A stretch of DNA of 64,000 nucleotides. Origin: Mesorhizobium ciceri WSM4083. GTDB lineage: Bacteria > Pseudomonadota > Alphaproteobacteria > Rhizobiales > Rhizobiaceae. Shown here piece after piece: positions 56,846 to 64,000 of the stretch (positions within the stretch are counted from its first letter, which is position 1; each line of letters opens with the position of its first letter). The stretch spans positions 623,070-687,069 of the forward strand of contig NZ_JAFG01000003.1 in NCBI RefSeq assembly GCF_000519305.1. Reading direction: 5' to 3'. The notes below the pieces were generated by a model, which saw nothing but the letters and a program-made list of their open reading frames with translations, was not told the origin of the DNA and searched no databases. The translations under genes were made by a program, and so were the position numbers.

Positions 56846-56870
56846 GGAACAATGTTGCCGGCAAACTGTT
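56846..56870 (+). promoter_or_regulatory. possible EcfG-type general-stress promoter before DUF2270
   Basis: GGAAC is followed, after 16 bases, by TGTT. The general-stress sigma factor EcfG of alphaproteobacteria recognises GGAAC-N16/17-CGTT. This is a near match (T in place of C) and lies 23 bases before the start codon, so the leader would be short. Confidence 0.35.
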
Positions 56871-56892
56871 CTGTTCCTTGCCGGAGGATGCC

Positions 56893-57585
56893 ATGAACGA
56901 CGCGTCGGCAAAGCCCGTTGGCCCCGTCCTTTCATCGGCGGAGCGCGTCAACACGCTGTCGCATTTCCACCGCGCCGAGATCGCTCGCATGGCGGGATGG
57001 CGCGACCGGCTCGACCTGACGACCAACTGGGCAATCACGGTGGCGGCGGCGCTGCTTTCGGTATCACTGTCGACGGCGAGTGCACATCACGGCGTGCTGC
57101 TGTTCGCCATGCTGCTGATCCTGTTGCTGCTGTGGATCGAGGCGCGCCGCTATCGGTTCTTCGATTTCTATCGGGCGCGCGTACGCCAGTTCGAACGCCA
57201 CTATTTCGCGCAGATCTTTTCCCCGCAGCCCGACTTCGCCTCGGACTGGCTGCTCATCGTCGGCGAAGGCCTGCGCGCGCCAAAGTTCCTGCTGTCACAG
57301 CGTGTCGCGCTGGCGCGCCGCCTGCGGCGAAATTACCTCTATCTCTTCCTGATCCTGCTGCTGGCCTGGGTCCTCAAGATATCGACCCCGAGCCTTCAGG
57401 CCGGAAGCGTCAGGATCGGCTTTGTCGGCTCGCTTCGCGAGGCCGTCGACAGTGCCGCCCTCGGCCCTATTCCCGGCCTGGCGATCGTGGCAATTGTTGC
57501 GGCATTCTATATCGGGCTGCTCGCCTTCGCTTTTTTCGCGGCAGACGACGACGGCGAACTCTCCTTCGGCGACGTCCATGTCTGA
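56893..57585 (+). CDS. DUF2270 membrane protein
   Basis: A 230-residue protein with about four membrane segments: two near residues 45-80 (AITVAAALLSVSLSTASAHH, then LLFAMLLILLLLWIE) and two in the C-terminal half. The cytoplasmic segment RYRFFDFYRARVRQFERHYF is a DUF2270 hallmark. ATG 56893 has GGAGG five bases upstream. Function unknown. It precedes the CPA2 antiporter gene by 86 bases and may be co-transcribed. Confidence 0.88.
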   Translation: MNDASAKPVGPVLSSAERVNTLSHFHRAEIARMAGWRDRLDLTTNWAITVAAALLSVSLSTASAHHGVLLFAMLLILLLLWIEARRYRFFDFYRARVRQFERHYFAQIFSPQPDFASDWLLIVGEGLRAPKFLLSQRVALARRLRRNYLYLFLILLLAWVLKISTPSLQAGSVRIGFVGSLREAVDSAALGPIPGLAIVAIVAAFYIGLLAFAFFAADDDGELSFGDVHV

Positions 57586-57671
57586 CAGCAATGTCTGGCG
57601 ACAGGCGGCTGCAACGCAAATGGACGCCCGTGCGTTGTGATGGTCAGTCGCCGCGGCGTTTGAGGGAACCC

Positions 57672-60005
57672 ATGACCTGTCGATCGGCAACGACGTCACG
57701 CAACATTGCGCTGGCCCTTATGCTGGCCGTGTTCGGCATGGCGCCGACAGGCCAGGCCTTGGCCGCGCAGCCGACCGGCCACGCCTCTGGCATGGGCGGC
57801 TCGGCGGAGGGGCTGTTTGTCGCCGAGATCGTTCTCTTGCTCCTGGTCGGCCGCGGCCTGGGCGAGATCTTCCAGCGCTACGGCCAGCCGGCGATCATGG
57901 GCCAGCTGATCGGCGGCATCCTGCTCGGGCCTTCTCTGTTCGGCTGGCTGTGGCCCGAGGCGCAGCACCTGATCTTCTCGACCGACCCGGCGCAAAAAAG
58001 CATGATCGACGCGGTCTCGCAGCTGGGCATTCTGCTGCTTCTGCTCTTGACCGGCATGGAGACCGACCTGCGCCTCGTACGCCGGGTCGGTGCTGCCTGC
58101 TTTTCGATCTCGATCACCGGCGTCGTCGTGCCTTTCGTCTGCGGCTTCGCAATGGCGCAGTTCCTGCCCGACGCGCTGCTGCCCGATCCGGCGCAGCGCA
58201 TCGTCGCCGGGCTGTTTCTCGGCACCGCGCTGTCGATCTCCTCGGTCAAGATCGTTGCCATGGTGGTGCGCGAAATGAACTTCATGCGCCGCAATCTCGG
58301 CCAGGTCATCATCTCCTCGGCGATCATTGAAGACACGATCGGCTGGCTCATCATCGCCGTCACCTTCGGCATCGCCACCAATGGCAGCCTGCAGCTCTTT
58401 CCGCTGGTCACCACGGTCGCCGAGGTGGCGCTGTTCATGGTGTTTTCCTTCACCATCGGCCGCCGTCTGGTGTTCACGCTGATCCGCTGGAGCAACGACT
58501 CTTTCCGCAGCGAGTACGCCGTCATATCAGTCATCCTGATCATCATGGGCGTGATGGCCCTGATCACCAATCTGATCGGCGTCCACACCGTGCTCGGCGC
58601 CTTCGTCGCCGGCATCCTGGTCGGCGAATCGCCGATCCTGTCCAACCACATCGAGGGCCAGTTGCGCGGCGTCATCACAGCGCTGTTCATGCCGGTGTTC
58701 TTCGGCATGGCCGGCCTTTCGGCCGACCTGACAGTGCTTACGGATCCGACCCTGGCGCTGCTGACGCTAGCGCTGGTGGTCATTGCCAGCATCGGCAAGT
58801 TCGGCGGCGCCTTCATCGGCGGCAGGATTGCCGGCATGTCGCTGAAGGAAGCGACCGCCGTCGGCAGCGCCATGAACGCGCGCGGCTCGACCGAGGTCAT
58901 CGTCGCCAGCATCGGCCTGTCGATGAACATCCTCTCCCACAACCTCTTCACAATGATCGTCACCATGGCCGTCATCACCACGCTCGCCATGCCGCCAATG
59001 CTGCGCTGGGCGCTCGGCCGCCTGCCTGTCAACGATGACGAGAAGCAGCGCGTCGACCGCGAGCTGCTCGACGAGCGCGGTTTCGTCTCGAAGCTGGAGC
59101 GCTTGTTGCTGCTGGTCGACGACAGCCCGGTCGGCAAGTTCACCGCCTATCTCGGCGGGCTGATCGGCGGTGGCGGCGGCATGCCGACCACTTTGCTCCA
59201 TCTCAAGGACGGCAAGCTCGCCGACCCGACCCGCGACAAGGGCCCGGAGCGGTCAGTGAGGGAGGTCAAGAAAGGTGCGCAGAAAAGCGCCAAAGCCGTC
59301 AGCAAGGCCGAGGACACGTTGGTCGAGAAAGTCCATCTGACCACCCGCACCGAATCCGAGGCCACCGCTGCCACGATCGCCGAGGAAGCCCGCAAGGGCT
59401 ACGGCCTGCTGCTGCTTGGCCTGGAGAACGCGTTCACGGCGAAGGGGTCGTTCACACCGGCGCTGAACGACATCACCGAGGGGTTCGACGGTCCACTGTG
59501 CCTGGTGTTGAACGGCGCCATATCCACCGGCAAGATGCCGGTGCTGCGGACGGGAACCACCATATTGGTCCCAGTCAACGGCACCGAAGTGTCACGCCGC
59601 GCCGCCGATCTGGCCCTGGCGCTGGCGCGCCCGCACCGGGCGCGGGTCAAGGTCCTCTACGTGTCGCAGGCGGCACGGCAAGGCCGCAAGACCACCTCCG
59701 TCTCGCATCGGCGCGAGGAAGCCATGCTGAAGGACATTGCCGATCTGGCGGTTCGTTATGGCGTGCAGGTCGACACCGCCATCCGCACCCGCGCCACGCC
59801 GGACTTGGCGATCGCCAGGGAGGTCGCCAAGGGCGCTGCTATGGTGGTGATGGGTGTCACGCAAAGGCCGGGCGAAGAGCTGTTCTTCGGCGATACCGCG
59901 ACGGCAGTGCTTGCCGCCGTCTCTTGCCCGGTCGTGCTTCTGGCCAGCGAACGTATCCGCCCCACGGAGGCCAAGGTGAAGCCGGCGGCCGAGATCGGCG
60001 CTTGA
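57672..60005 (+). CDS. CPA2 cation:proton antiporter with C-terminal UspA-like domain
   Basis: A 777-residue protein. After a signal-like N-terminus, about 12 membrane segments form the Na+/H+ exchanger domain (GQPAIMGQLIGGILLGPSLF, then NARGSTEVIVASIGLSMNIL). A long cytoplasmic linker follows, and the last 140 residues resemble a universal-stress domain (TTILVPVNGTEVSRRAADLA, then AAMVVMGVTQRPGEELFFGD). Such fusions are thought to tie ion exchange to stress sensing. Start at 57672 has GAGGGAACC upstream. Confidence 0.9.
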   Translation: MTCRSATTSRNIALALMLAVFGMAPTGQALAAQPTGHASGMGGSAEGLFVAEIVLLLLVGRGLGEIFQRYGQPAIMGQLIGGILLGPSLFGWLWPEAQHLIFSTDPAQKSMIDAVSQLGILLLLLLTGMETDLRLVRRVGAACFSISITGVVVPFVCGFAMAQFLPDALLPDPAQRIVAGLFLGTALSISSVKIVAMVVREMNFMRRNLGQVIISSAIIEDTIGWLIIAVTFGIATNGSLQLFPLVTTVAEVALFMVFSFTIGRRLVFTLIRWSNDSFRSEYAVISVILIIMGVMALITNLIGVHTVLGAFVAGILVGESPILSNHIEGQLRGVITALFMPVFFGMAGLSADLTVLTDPTLALLTLALVVIASIGKFGGAFIGGRIAGMSLKEATAVGSAMNARGSTEVIVASIGLSMNILSHNLFTMIVTMAVITTLAMPPMLRWALGRLPVNDDEKQRVDRELLDERGFVSKLERLLLLVDDSPVGKFTAYLGGLIGGGGGMPTTLLHLKDGKLADPTRDKGPERSVREVKKGAQKSAKAVSKAEDTLVEKVHLTTRTESEATAATIAEEARKGYGLLLLGLENAFTAKGSFTPALNDITEGFDGPLCLVLNGAISTGKMPVLRTGTTILVPVNGTEVSRRAADLALALARPHRARVKVLYVSQAARQGRKTTSVSHRREEAMLKDIADLAVRYGVQVDTAIRTRATPDLAIAREVAKGAAMVVMGVTQRPGEELFFGDTATAVLAAVSCPVVLLASERIRPTEAKVKPAAEIGA

Positions 60006-60030
60006 TCGCCCTTCGGTGGGGCTTCGGCGC

Positions 60031-60174
60031 CTAGATGCCGAAGAACTGCTTGCCAATCACGTAGCCCAGCGCCGCCACGACCAGCGGGAACAGCGCCGGT
60101 GCCGCCTTGCCGAACAAGGAAACTTTGGTGTCTTTTGGCGGCATGTAACGTGCGTTGCCGAGATTCTTGGTCAT
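60031..60174 (-). CDS. 47-residue single-pass membrane peptide
   Basis: A short open frame: MTKNLGNARYMPPKDTKVSL, then a hydrophobic segment LFPLVVAALGYVIGK and the end QFFGI. Start cat at 60172-60174 and TAG at 60031. Such small alphaproteobacterial inner-membrane peptides are often missed because of length. It faces the antiporter gene's 3' end. Function unknown. Confidence 0.65.
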   Translation of the reverse strand: MTKNLGNARYMPPKDTKVSLFGKAAPALFPLVVAALGYVIGKQFFGI

Positions 60175-60544
60175 GGCCTACCCCGCGGTCGATCTCTTCA
60201 TTAGCGAATACTGAATGACATCATGACCGTATTAACGGCTTGCAAACAAATTAGATTGAATAGCCGACCATTGCCCGTCTGTCCCTCGACCTAATTCCCG
60301 TCAACCAAAGGAAAATCAGCGCTCGCGGGAACCGAATGGCTCGTCCCGTGTTGTGGCGTTCGGGGGCATGATGTTCGAGATTTCATCAAACACCAACAAC
60401 AGTTCGGCCCACTTGTGGCCGAACAGGCCGCGCCCCGCCGCGAAACCGGACCGGTCGACAGAATTTTCGATTGTCCGGAGACTGTGACATGTCAGCGAAA
60501 CCCAATTCAACCTCGACAAAACGCCGACCGAACCATGAGACGCC
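60175..60544. other. gene-free upstream region of the sensor kinase
   Basis: This 370-base stretch has no credible gene. The part near 60200-60270 is AT-rich and likely holds promoters for the small membrane peptide (minus) and possibly the kinase (plus). The overlapping minus-strand frames at 60316-60796 look like shadows. No repeat element was seen. Confidence 0.5.
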
Positions 60545-62806
60545 ATGCCAGACTCCAGCACTGTCGTAGTCGATCGTAGGCATGCTTTCCTGGCGGGCGG
60601 CGGCCAGCTTGGTTGCCTGATCGCGGCCTTCGATTGGGCATCGACCTCGATCGGGCCAATCGAAGGCTGGCCGCAAAGCCTGAAGACGGCGGTGTCGCTT
60701 ATCCTGCGCTCGAACGTGCCGATCGTCATGCTGTGGGGCGAGGACGGTGTGATGATCTACAATGACGGCTATTCGGAATTTGCCGGCGGCCGCCACCCCC
60801 GGCTTCTCGGCTCCAAGGTGCGCGAAGGTTGGCCCGAAGTGGCCGACTTCAACGACAACATCATGAAGGTCTGCCTGGCCGGCGGCACGCTTGCCTATCG
60901 CGAGCAGGTGTTGACGCTCAATCGCACGGGAAAACCCGAGCAGGTATGGCTCGATCTCGATTATTCACCCGTGCTCGACGAAAGCGGCCAACCGGCAGGC
61001 GTCATCGCCATCGTCATCGAAACGACCGAGAAGGTCGCGGCCGAACGCTGGCGGTCGGGCGAGCGCGACCGCCAGCGGCAGATGTTCGAACAGGCACCCG
61101 GTTTCATGGCCATGCTGTCTGGCCCGCAGCATGTCGTCGAACTGACAAACGCCGCCTACATGCAACTTGTCGGCCACCGTGACATCGTCGGCATGCCGAT
61201 CCGCCAAGCCTTGCCCGAGGTCGAGGGGCAAGGGTTTTTCGAGCTGCTCGACCAGGTTTTCACCTCCGGCGAAGCCTTCATCGGCTACGCGCTGAAGGCC
61301 GAATTGCAACGCACGCCTAGTGCTGCGACCGAAGAACGCTTCATCGACCTCGTCTACCAGCCGGTGCGCAACCCCTCGGGCGAGGTCTTCGGCATCTTCG
61401 TGCAAGGTGTTGACGTCACCGACCGACTGATTGCCGAACAGGCGCTGCGCCAGAGCGAGATGCAGTTTCGCACCTTCGCCGAAGCGATGCCCAATCATGT
61501 CTGGACCGCCACGCCCGACGGCTTGCTCGACTGGTTCAACCCGCGCGTCTACGACTATTCAGGCAGCAGGCCGGGAGAACTCGATGGCCAGGCCTGGGGC
61601 GCCATCGTGCATCCCGACGATATCGGCCCAGCCGCCGAAAAATGGGGGCAGGCGCTGGGGTCGAGCATGTCCTACGAAACCGAGTTCCGGCTGCGGCGGC
61701 ACGACGGCGCCTACCGCTGGTTCATAGCGCGCGCCGTTCCGATCCGCGACACCGACGGTGCTATCCTGCGCTGGATCGGCACCAACACCGATATCGATGA
61801 CCAGAAGCAGACGACGCAAGCCCTGCAGCAAAGCGAGCGCCGCTTGCAGCTTTCGCAAAATGCGGCAGGCATCGCTGCACTGGAGCTCGATATCGCCAGC
61901 GGGACCGTGGTCGGCTCCGAGGGCTTCTGGGGTCTCTGGGGGCTTTCCGCGCGCGAGAGCGTGCATATCAGCGTTCTGGAAAACATCGTCATTCCCGAGG
62001 ACAAGGACGTCCGTTCCAACCCGGAGACGCGCAAGCAGGGCACTGCGGCGCCCGCCGTGGAATACCGCATTCGGCGGCCCGACAATGGCGAATTGCGCTG
62101 GCTGTCACGCCACATCGACTTCGTCCATGACGAGACCGGGAAGCCGGTCAAGATGTTCGGCGTCATTCAGGACGTCACCGACCGGCGCGAGGCCCAGGCG
62201 AGACAGGAGCTTCTGACCCACGAACTCGAGCACCGCATCAAGAATATCCTGGCAATGGTCGCGGCCATTGCCTCGCAGACCTTGCGCAACACCGACATCG
62301 CGACCGCCAGCGCCACCTTCAACGAGAGGCTGCGAGCCCTGGCAAACGCCCACGACATTCTGAACAAGACCCGCTGGACCAGCGCCTCCATCCGCGAGGT
62401 GGTCGACAACACCATTGCCGCCTTCCCGATCGACCAGATGTCGGTTTCAGGACCGGCGCTGCCGATCAATCCGAAAATGGCGCTGACGCTCGCTCTCGCC
62501 GTCAACGAACTCGCCACCAATGCGCTGAAATATGGCGCACTGTCGACGTCGGACGGCAAGGTGTCGATCGAATGGTTGCTGCAGGCCGCAGCCGGCAATT
62601 CAGGCGAAACGCGACTGATCTGGCGCTGGCGTGAAAGCGACGGTCCGCCGGTGACGCCGCCCAGCCGGCGCGGCTTCGGCCGTTTCCTCATCGAGCGCGT
62701 CTTTGGCACCGACTTCGGCGGGTCCGTGAAAATCGATTACCATCCCGACGGCGTCGAATGTGTGTTGAACGCGCCGGCACCCCAGTTGCCGACAGCGCCC
62801 TACTGA
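60545..62806 (+). CDS. soluble multi-PAS sensor histidine kinase of the HWE/HisKA_2 family
   Basis: A 753-residue kinase without membrane segments. It has a GAF/PAS-like N-terminal region (residues 1-170), PAS domains near 180-300, 310-425 and 435-550, then a dimerisation region with the phospho-acceptor His in LTHELEHRIKNILAMVAAIA and an ATPase domain (MALTLALAVNELATNALKYG). The HxxHRxKN-type motif is typical of HWE kinases, which in rhizobia often act in general-stress or light signalling. The receiver gene follows after 17 bases. Confidence 0.92.
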   Translation: MPDSSTVVVDRRHAFLAGGGQLGCLIAAFDWASTSIGPIEGWPQSLKTAVSLILRSNVPIVMLWGEDGVMIYNDGYSEFAGGRHPRLLGSKVREGWPEVADFNDNIMKVCLAGGTLAYREQVLTLNRTGKPEQVWLDLDYSPVLDESGQPAGVIAIVIETTEKVAAERWRSGERDRQRQMFEQAPGFMAMLSGPQHVVELTNAAYMQLVGHRDIVGMPIRQALPEVEGQGFFELLDQVFTSGEAFIGYALKAELQRTPSAATEERFIDLVYQPVRNPSGEVFGIFVQGVDVTDRLIAEQALRQSEMQFRTFAEAMPNHVWTATPDGLLDWFNPRVYDYSGSRPGELDGQAWGAIVHPDDIGPAAEKWGQALGSSMSYETEFRLRRHDGAYRWFIARAVPIRDTDGAILRWIGTNTDIDDQKQTTQALQQSERRLQLSQNAAGIAALELDIASGTVVGSEGFWGLWGLSARESVHISVLENIVIPEDKDVRSNPETRKQGTAAPAVEYRIRRPDNGELRWLSRHIDFVHDETGKPVKMFGVIQDVTDRREAQARQELLTHELEHRIKNILAMVAAIASQTLRNTDIATASATFNERLRALANAHDILNKTRWTSASIREVVDNTIAAFPIDQMSVSGPALPINPKMALTLALAVNELATNALKYGALSTSDGKVSIEWLLQAAAGNSGETRLIWRWRESDGPPVTPPSRRGFGRFLIERVFGTDFGGSVKIDYHPDGVECVLNAPAPQLPTAPY

Positions 62807-62823
62807 CCCAGATAGAGCGTGCC

Positions 62824-63192
62824 ATGACAATTCAGTCTCCTGCCACAATCCTTATCGTCGAAGACGAGGCTTTCCTGCTGTTTGCCATCGCCGACGAATT
62901 GCGTGAGGCCGGGTTCGACGTGCTGGAAGCCACCAACGCCGACCAGGCGATCAGGCTTTTGGAGACACGGCAGGATATCGCCATCCTGTTCACCGACATC
63001 GACATGCCGGGGTCGATGGACGGCTTGCGCCTGTCGGCCGCCGTGCGGGACCGCTGGCCGCCAATCAAGATCATCGTCACCTCCGGCAAGCGCCGGCCGG
63101 CGCAGGATGCGATGCCGAGTGGCGGCGTCTTCCTGCCCAAGCCGTACGCCCCGGAGACGGTCGCCGCGACCATTCACGGACTGCTCGCCTAG
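62824..63192 (+). CDS. single-domain response regulator (receiver only)
   Basis: A 122-residue CheY-like receiver: acidic pair in TILIVEDEAFLLFAIADELR, the phospho-acceptor Asp in AILFTDIDMPGSMDGLRLSA, and the Lys in GGVFLPKPYAPETVAATIHG. No output domain. Directly after the HWE kinase, so it is the likely phosphorylation target and may pass signal to a PhyR-type or other partner elsewhere. Confidence 0.94.
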   Translation: MTIQSPATILIVEDEAFLLFAIADELREAGFDVLEATNADQAIRLLETRQDIAILFTDIDMPGSMDGLRLSAAVRDRWPPIKIIVTSGKRRPAQDAMPSGGVFLPKPYAPETVAATIHGLLA

Positions 63193-63420
63193 GACGGCAG
63201 TTGCAACAACATCCGGACAGGCGAGAACTAGGAGTACCCGAAAGATCGTTGACGACCAGAAAGATAGAGCCGGACCTCGATTCAAAGAATGAACGCCGAC
63301 TCCTGTCCGTCGGTGCAGTTCGTCCAGACGCGGATTTAAAAATCTGAGACGCTATGTCGGACTGGCTACACCTCGTTCGTCCTTGGGGTATCGAACAGGC
63401 ATTCATGAAAGGATCCAGCA

Positions 63421-63864
63421 ATGCCCGGCACCGTACGTTTGCACCACGTTCTGACGACCAGCCCTGAAAAGGTCTATCGCGCCTTCGTTGAAGCGGACGC
63501 GCTGGCCAAGTGGCTTCCGCCAAACGGCTTCACCTGCACGGTCCATAATTTCGAAGCAAAGGTCGGCGGCACATTCAAGATGTCGTTCCGCAATTTCACC
63601 ACGGGCGACAGCCACTCCTTCGGCGGCGAGTATCTCGAACTCGTTCCGGGCGAGCGCCTCCTCTACACCGACAGGTTCGACGATCCCAACCTGCCCGGCG
63701 AGATACGGGTGACCGTAGTCTTGAAAAAAGTGTCGGTCGGCACTGAAATCGACATCACCCAGGCCGGCATTCCGGACGTCATTCCGGTCGAGGCCTGCTA
63801 TCTCGGCTGGCAGGAGTCGCTCAGAAATCTGGCAAAGCTCGTCGAGCCCGAGATCAATCAATAG
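63421..63864 (+). CDS. SRPBCC (AHSA1-like) family protein
   Basis: A 147-residue START-fold protein: RLHHVLTTSPEKVYRAFVEA, then LAKWLPPNGFTCTVHNFEAK and a C-terminal YLGWQESLRNLAKLVEPEI helix. It is a second AHSA1-type gene in this window. Ligand unknown. Located 229 bases after the receiver gene, so probably separately transcribed. Confidence 0.9.
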   Translation: MPGTVRLHHVLTTSPEKVYRAFVEADALAKWLPPNGFTCTVHNFEAKVGGTFKMSFRNFTTGDSHSFGGEYLELVPGERLLYTDRFDDPNLPGEIRVTVVLKKVSVGTEIDITQAGIPDVIPVEACYLGWQESLRNLAKLVEPEINQ

Positions 63865-63991
63865 GCTGCGGATGGCCGGGAGAACCGTCGTTTCTGGCCT
63901 GCCGAAGCCTGAAACTTGGACTGTGGCGGGAACTGCCCTTTATCGCTAGCAATTCATCGTCGATGAAGAATGCAGCGGAGGCTGAAAAAGC

Positions 63992-64000
63992 ATGACTCTG
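63992..64000 (+). CDS. possible start of a gene running out of the window
   Basis: ATG at 63992 follows GGAGG by about 11 bases in a region that otherwise lacks genes. Only three codons are visible, so nothing can be said about its product. Confidence 0.3.

Noticed and set aside
56835..57671. In-frame extension of the antiporter frame across the whole DUF2270 gene (would give a 1056-residue protein)
   Set aside because: The extension is Arg/Pro-rich shadow translation of DUF2270. ATG 57672 with GAGGGAACC and a signal-like N-terminus is the better start.

Overview
The window is GC-rich chromosomal DNA from an alphaproteobacterium of the order Hyphomicrobiales, most likely a Mesorhizobium or close relative. 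This is inferred from gene content: DUF982, DUF6456, DUF1488 and GcrA-type proteins, an HWE-family sensor kinase, CIRCE-controlled groESL, many ABC transporters, and palindromic intergenic mosaic repeats typical of rhizobia. No 16S gene is present, so the genus is not proven. No phage structural genes, integrase, transposase, CRISPR array or replication origin were seen.

Layout. 0-5 kb: small regulators and unknowns (DUF6456, two DUF982 proteins, a GcrA-like protein, an XRE-S24 repressor, a zinc-ribbon protein). 5.1-8.2 kb: three ATGA-coupled, membrane-anchored unknown proteins facing a large unknown membrane protein. 8.4-12.2 kb: a CUT2 (ribose/xylose-type) sugar ABC transporter. 12.5-14.4 kb: a membrane PAS-GGDEF diguanylate cyclase. 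14.6-23.4 kb: single-gene housekeeping and stress loci, including an SDR with a divergent XRE regulator, a pseudouridine synthase, a histidine phosphatase, a universal stress protein, a TacAT-type toxin-antitoxin pair and a TauE/SafE exporter. 23.6-29.4 kb: a frameshifted LysR gene, then an operon of Lrp regulator, saccharopine-dehydrogenase-like enzyme and polar amino acid ABC transporter. 29.4-36.3 kb: a ParDE pair whose toxin is frameshifted, a six-gene arsenic resistance operon, and an Xre-Res toxin-antitoxin pair. 36.3-43.3 kb: an aldehyde dehydrogenase, an ACT protein, a GNAT, and a five-gene redox cluster (cupin, CMD, aldo/keto reductase, flavodoxin, SDR) divergent from a LysR gene. 43.4-49 kb: SnoaL-like protein, YeiH-type exporter, free-methionine-sulfoxide reductase, groESL and four small proteins. 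49-49.7 kb: two unusual tRNA-like sequences. 49.7-56 kb: a LacI-controlled CUT1 sugar ABC operon ending in a GH127 beta-L-arabinofuranosidase, suggesting use of plant arabinosides. 56-64 kb: a ChaC-like protein, DUF2270, a CPA2 antiporter with a UspA-like tail, a 47-residue membrane peptide, an HWE histidine kinase, a lone receiver and an SRPBCC protein.

Cross-cutting themes. All three ABC operons carry a different inverted-repeat element directly after the substrate-binding-protein gene. Three toxin-antitoxin modules lie within 15 kb; two have near-perfect palindromic operators over the promoter and the third has two operators framing the -10 box. Several operons use 1-4 base stop/start overlaps. 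Two genes (parE-like, LysR) are broken by one-base frameshifts at definable places. The clearest unexplained objects are the tRNA-like genes around 49.2-49.5 kb, the 5.1-8.2 kb membrane-protein block and the regulator cluster in the first 5 kb.
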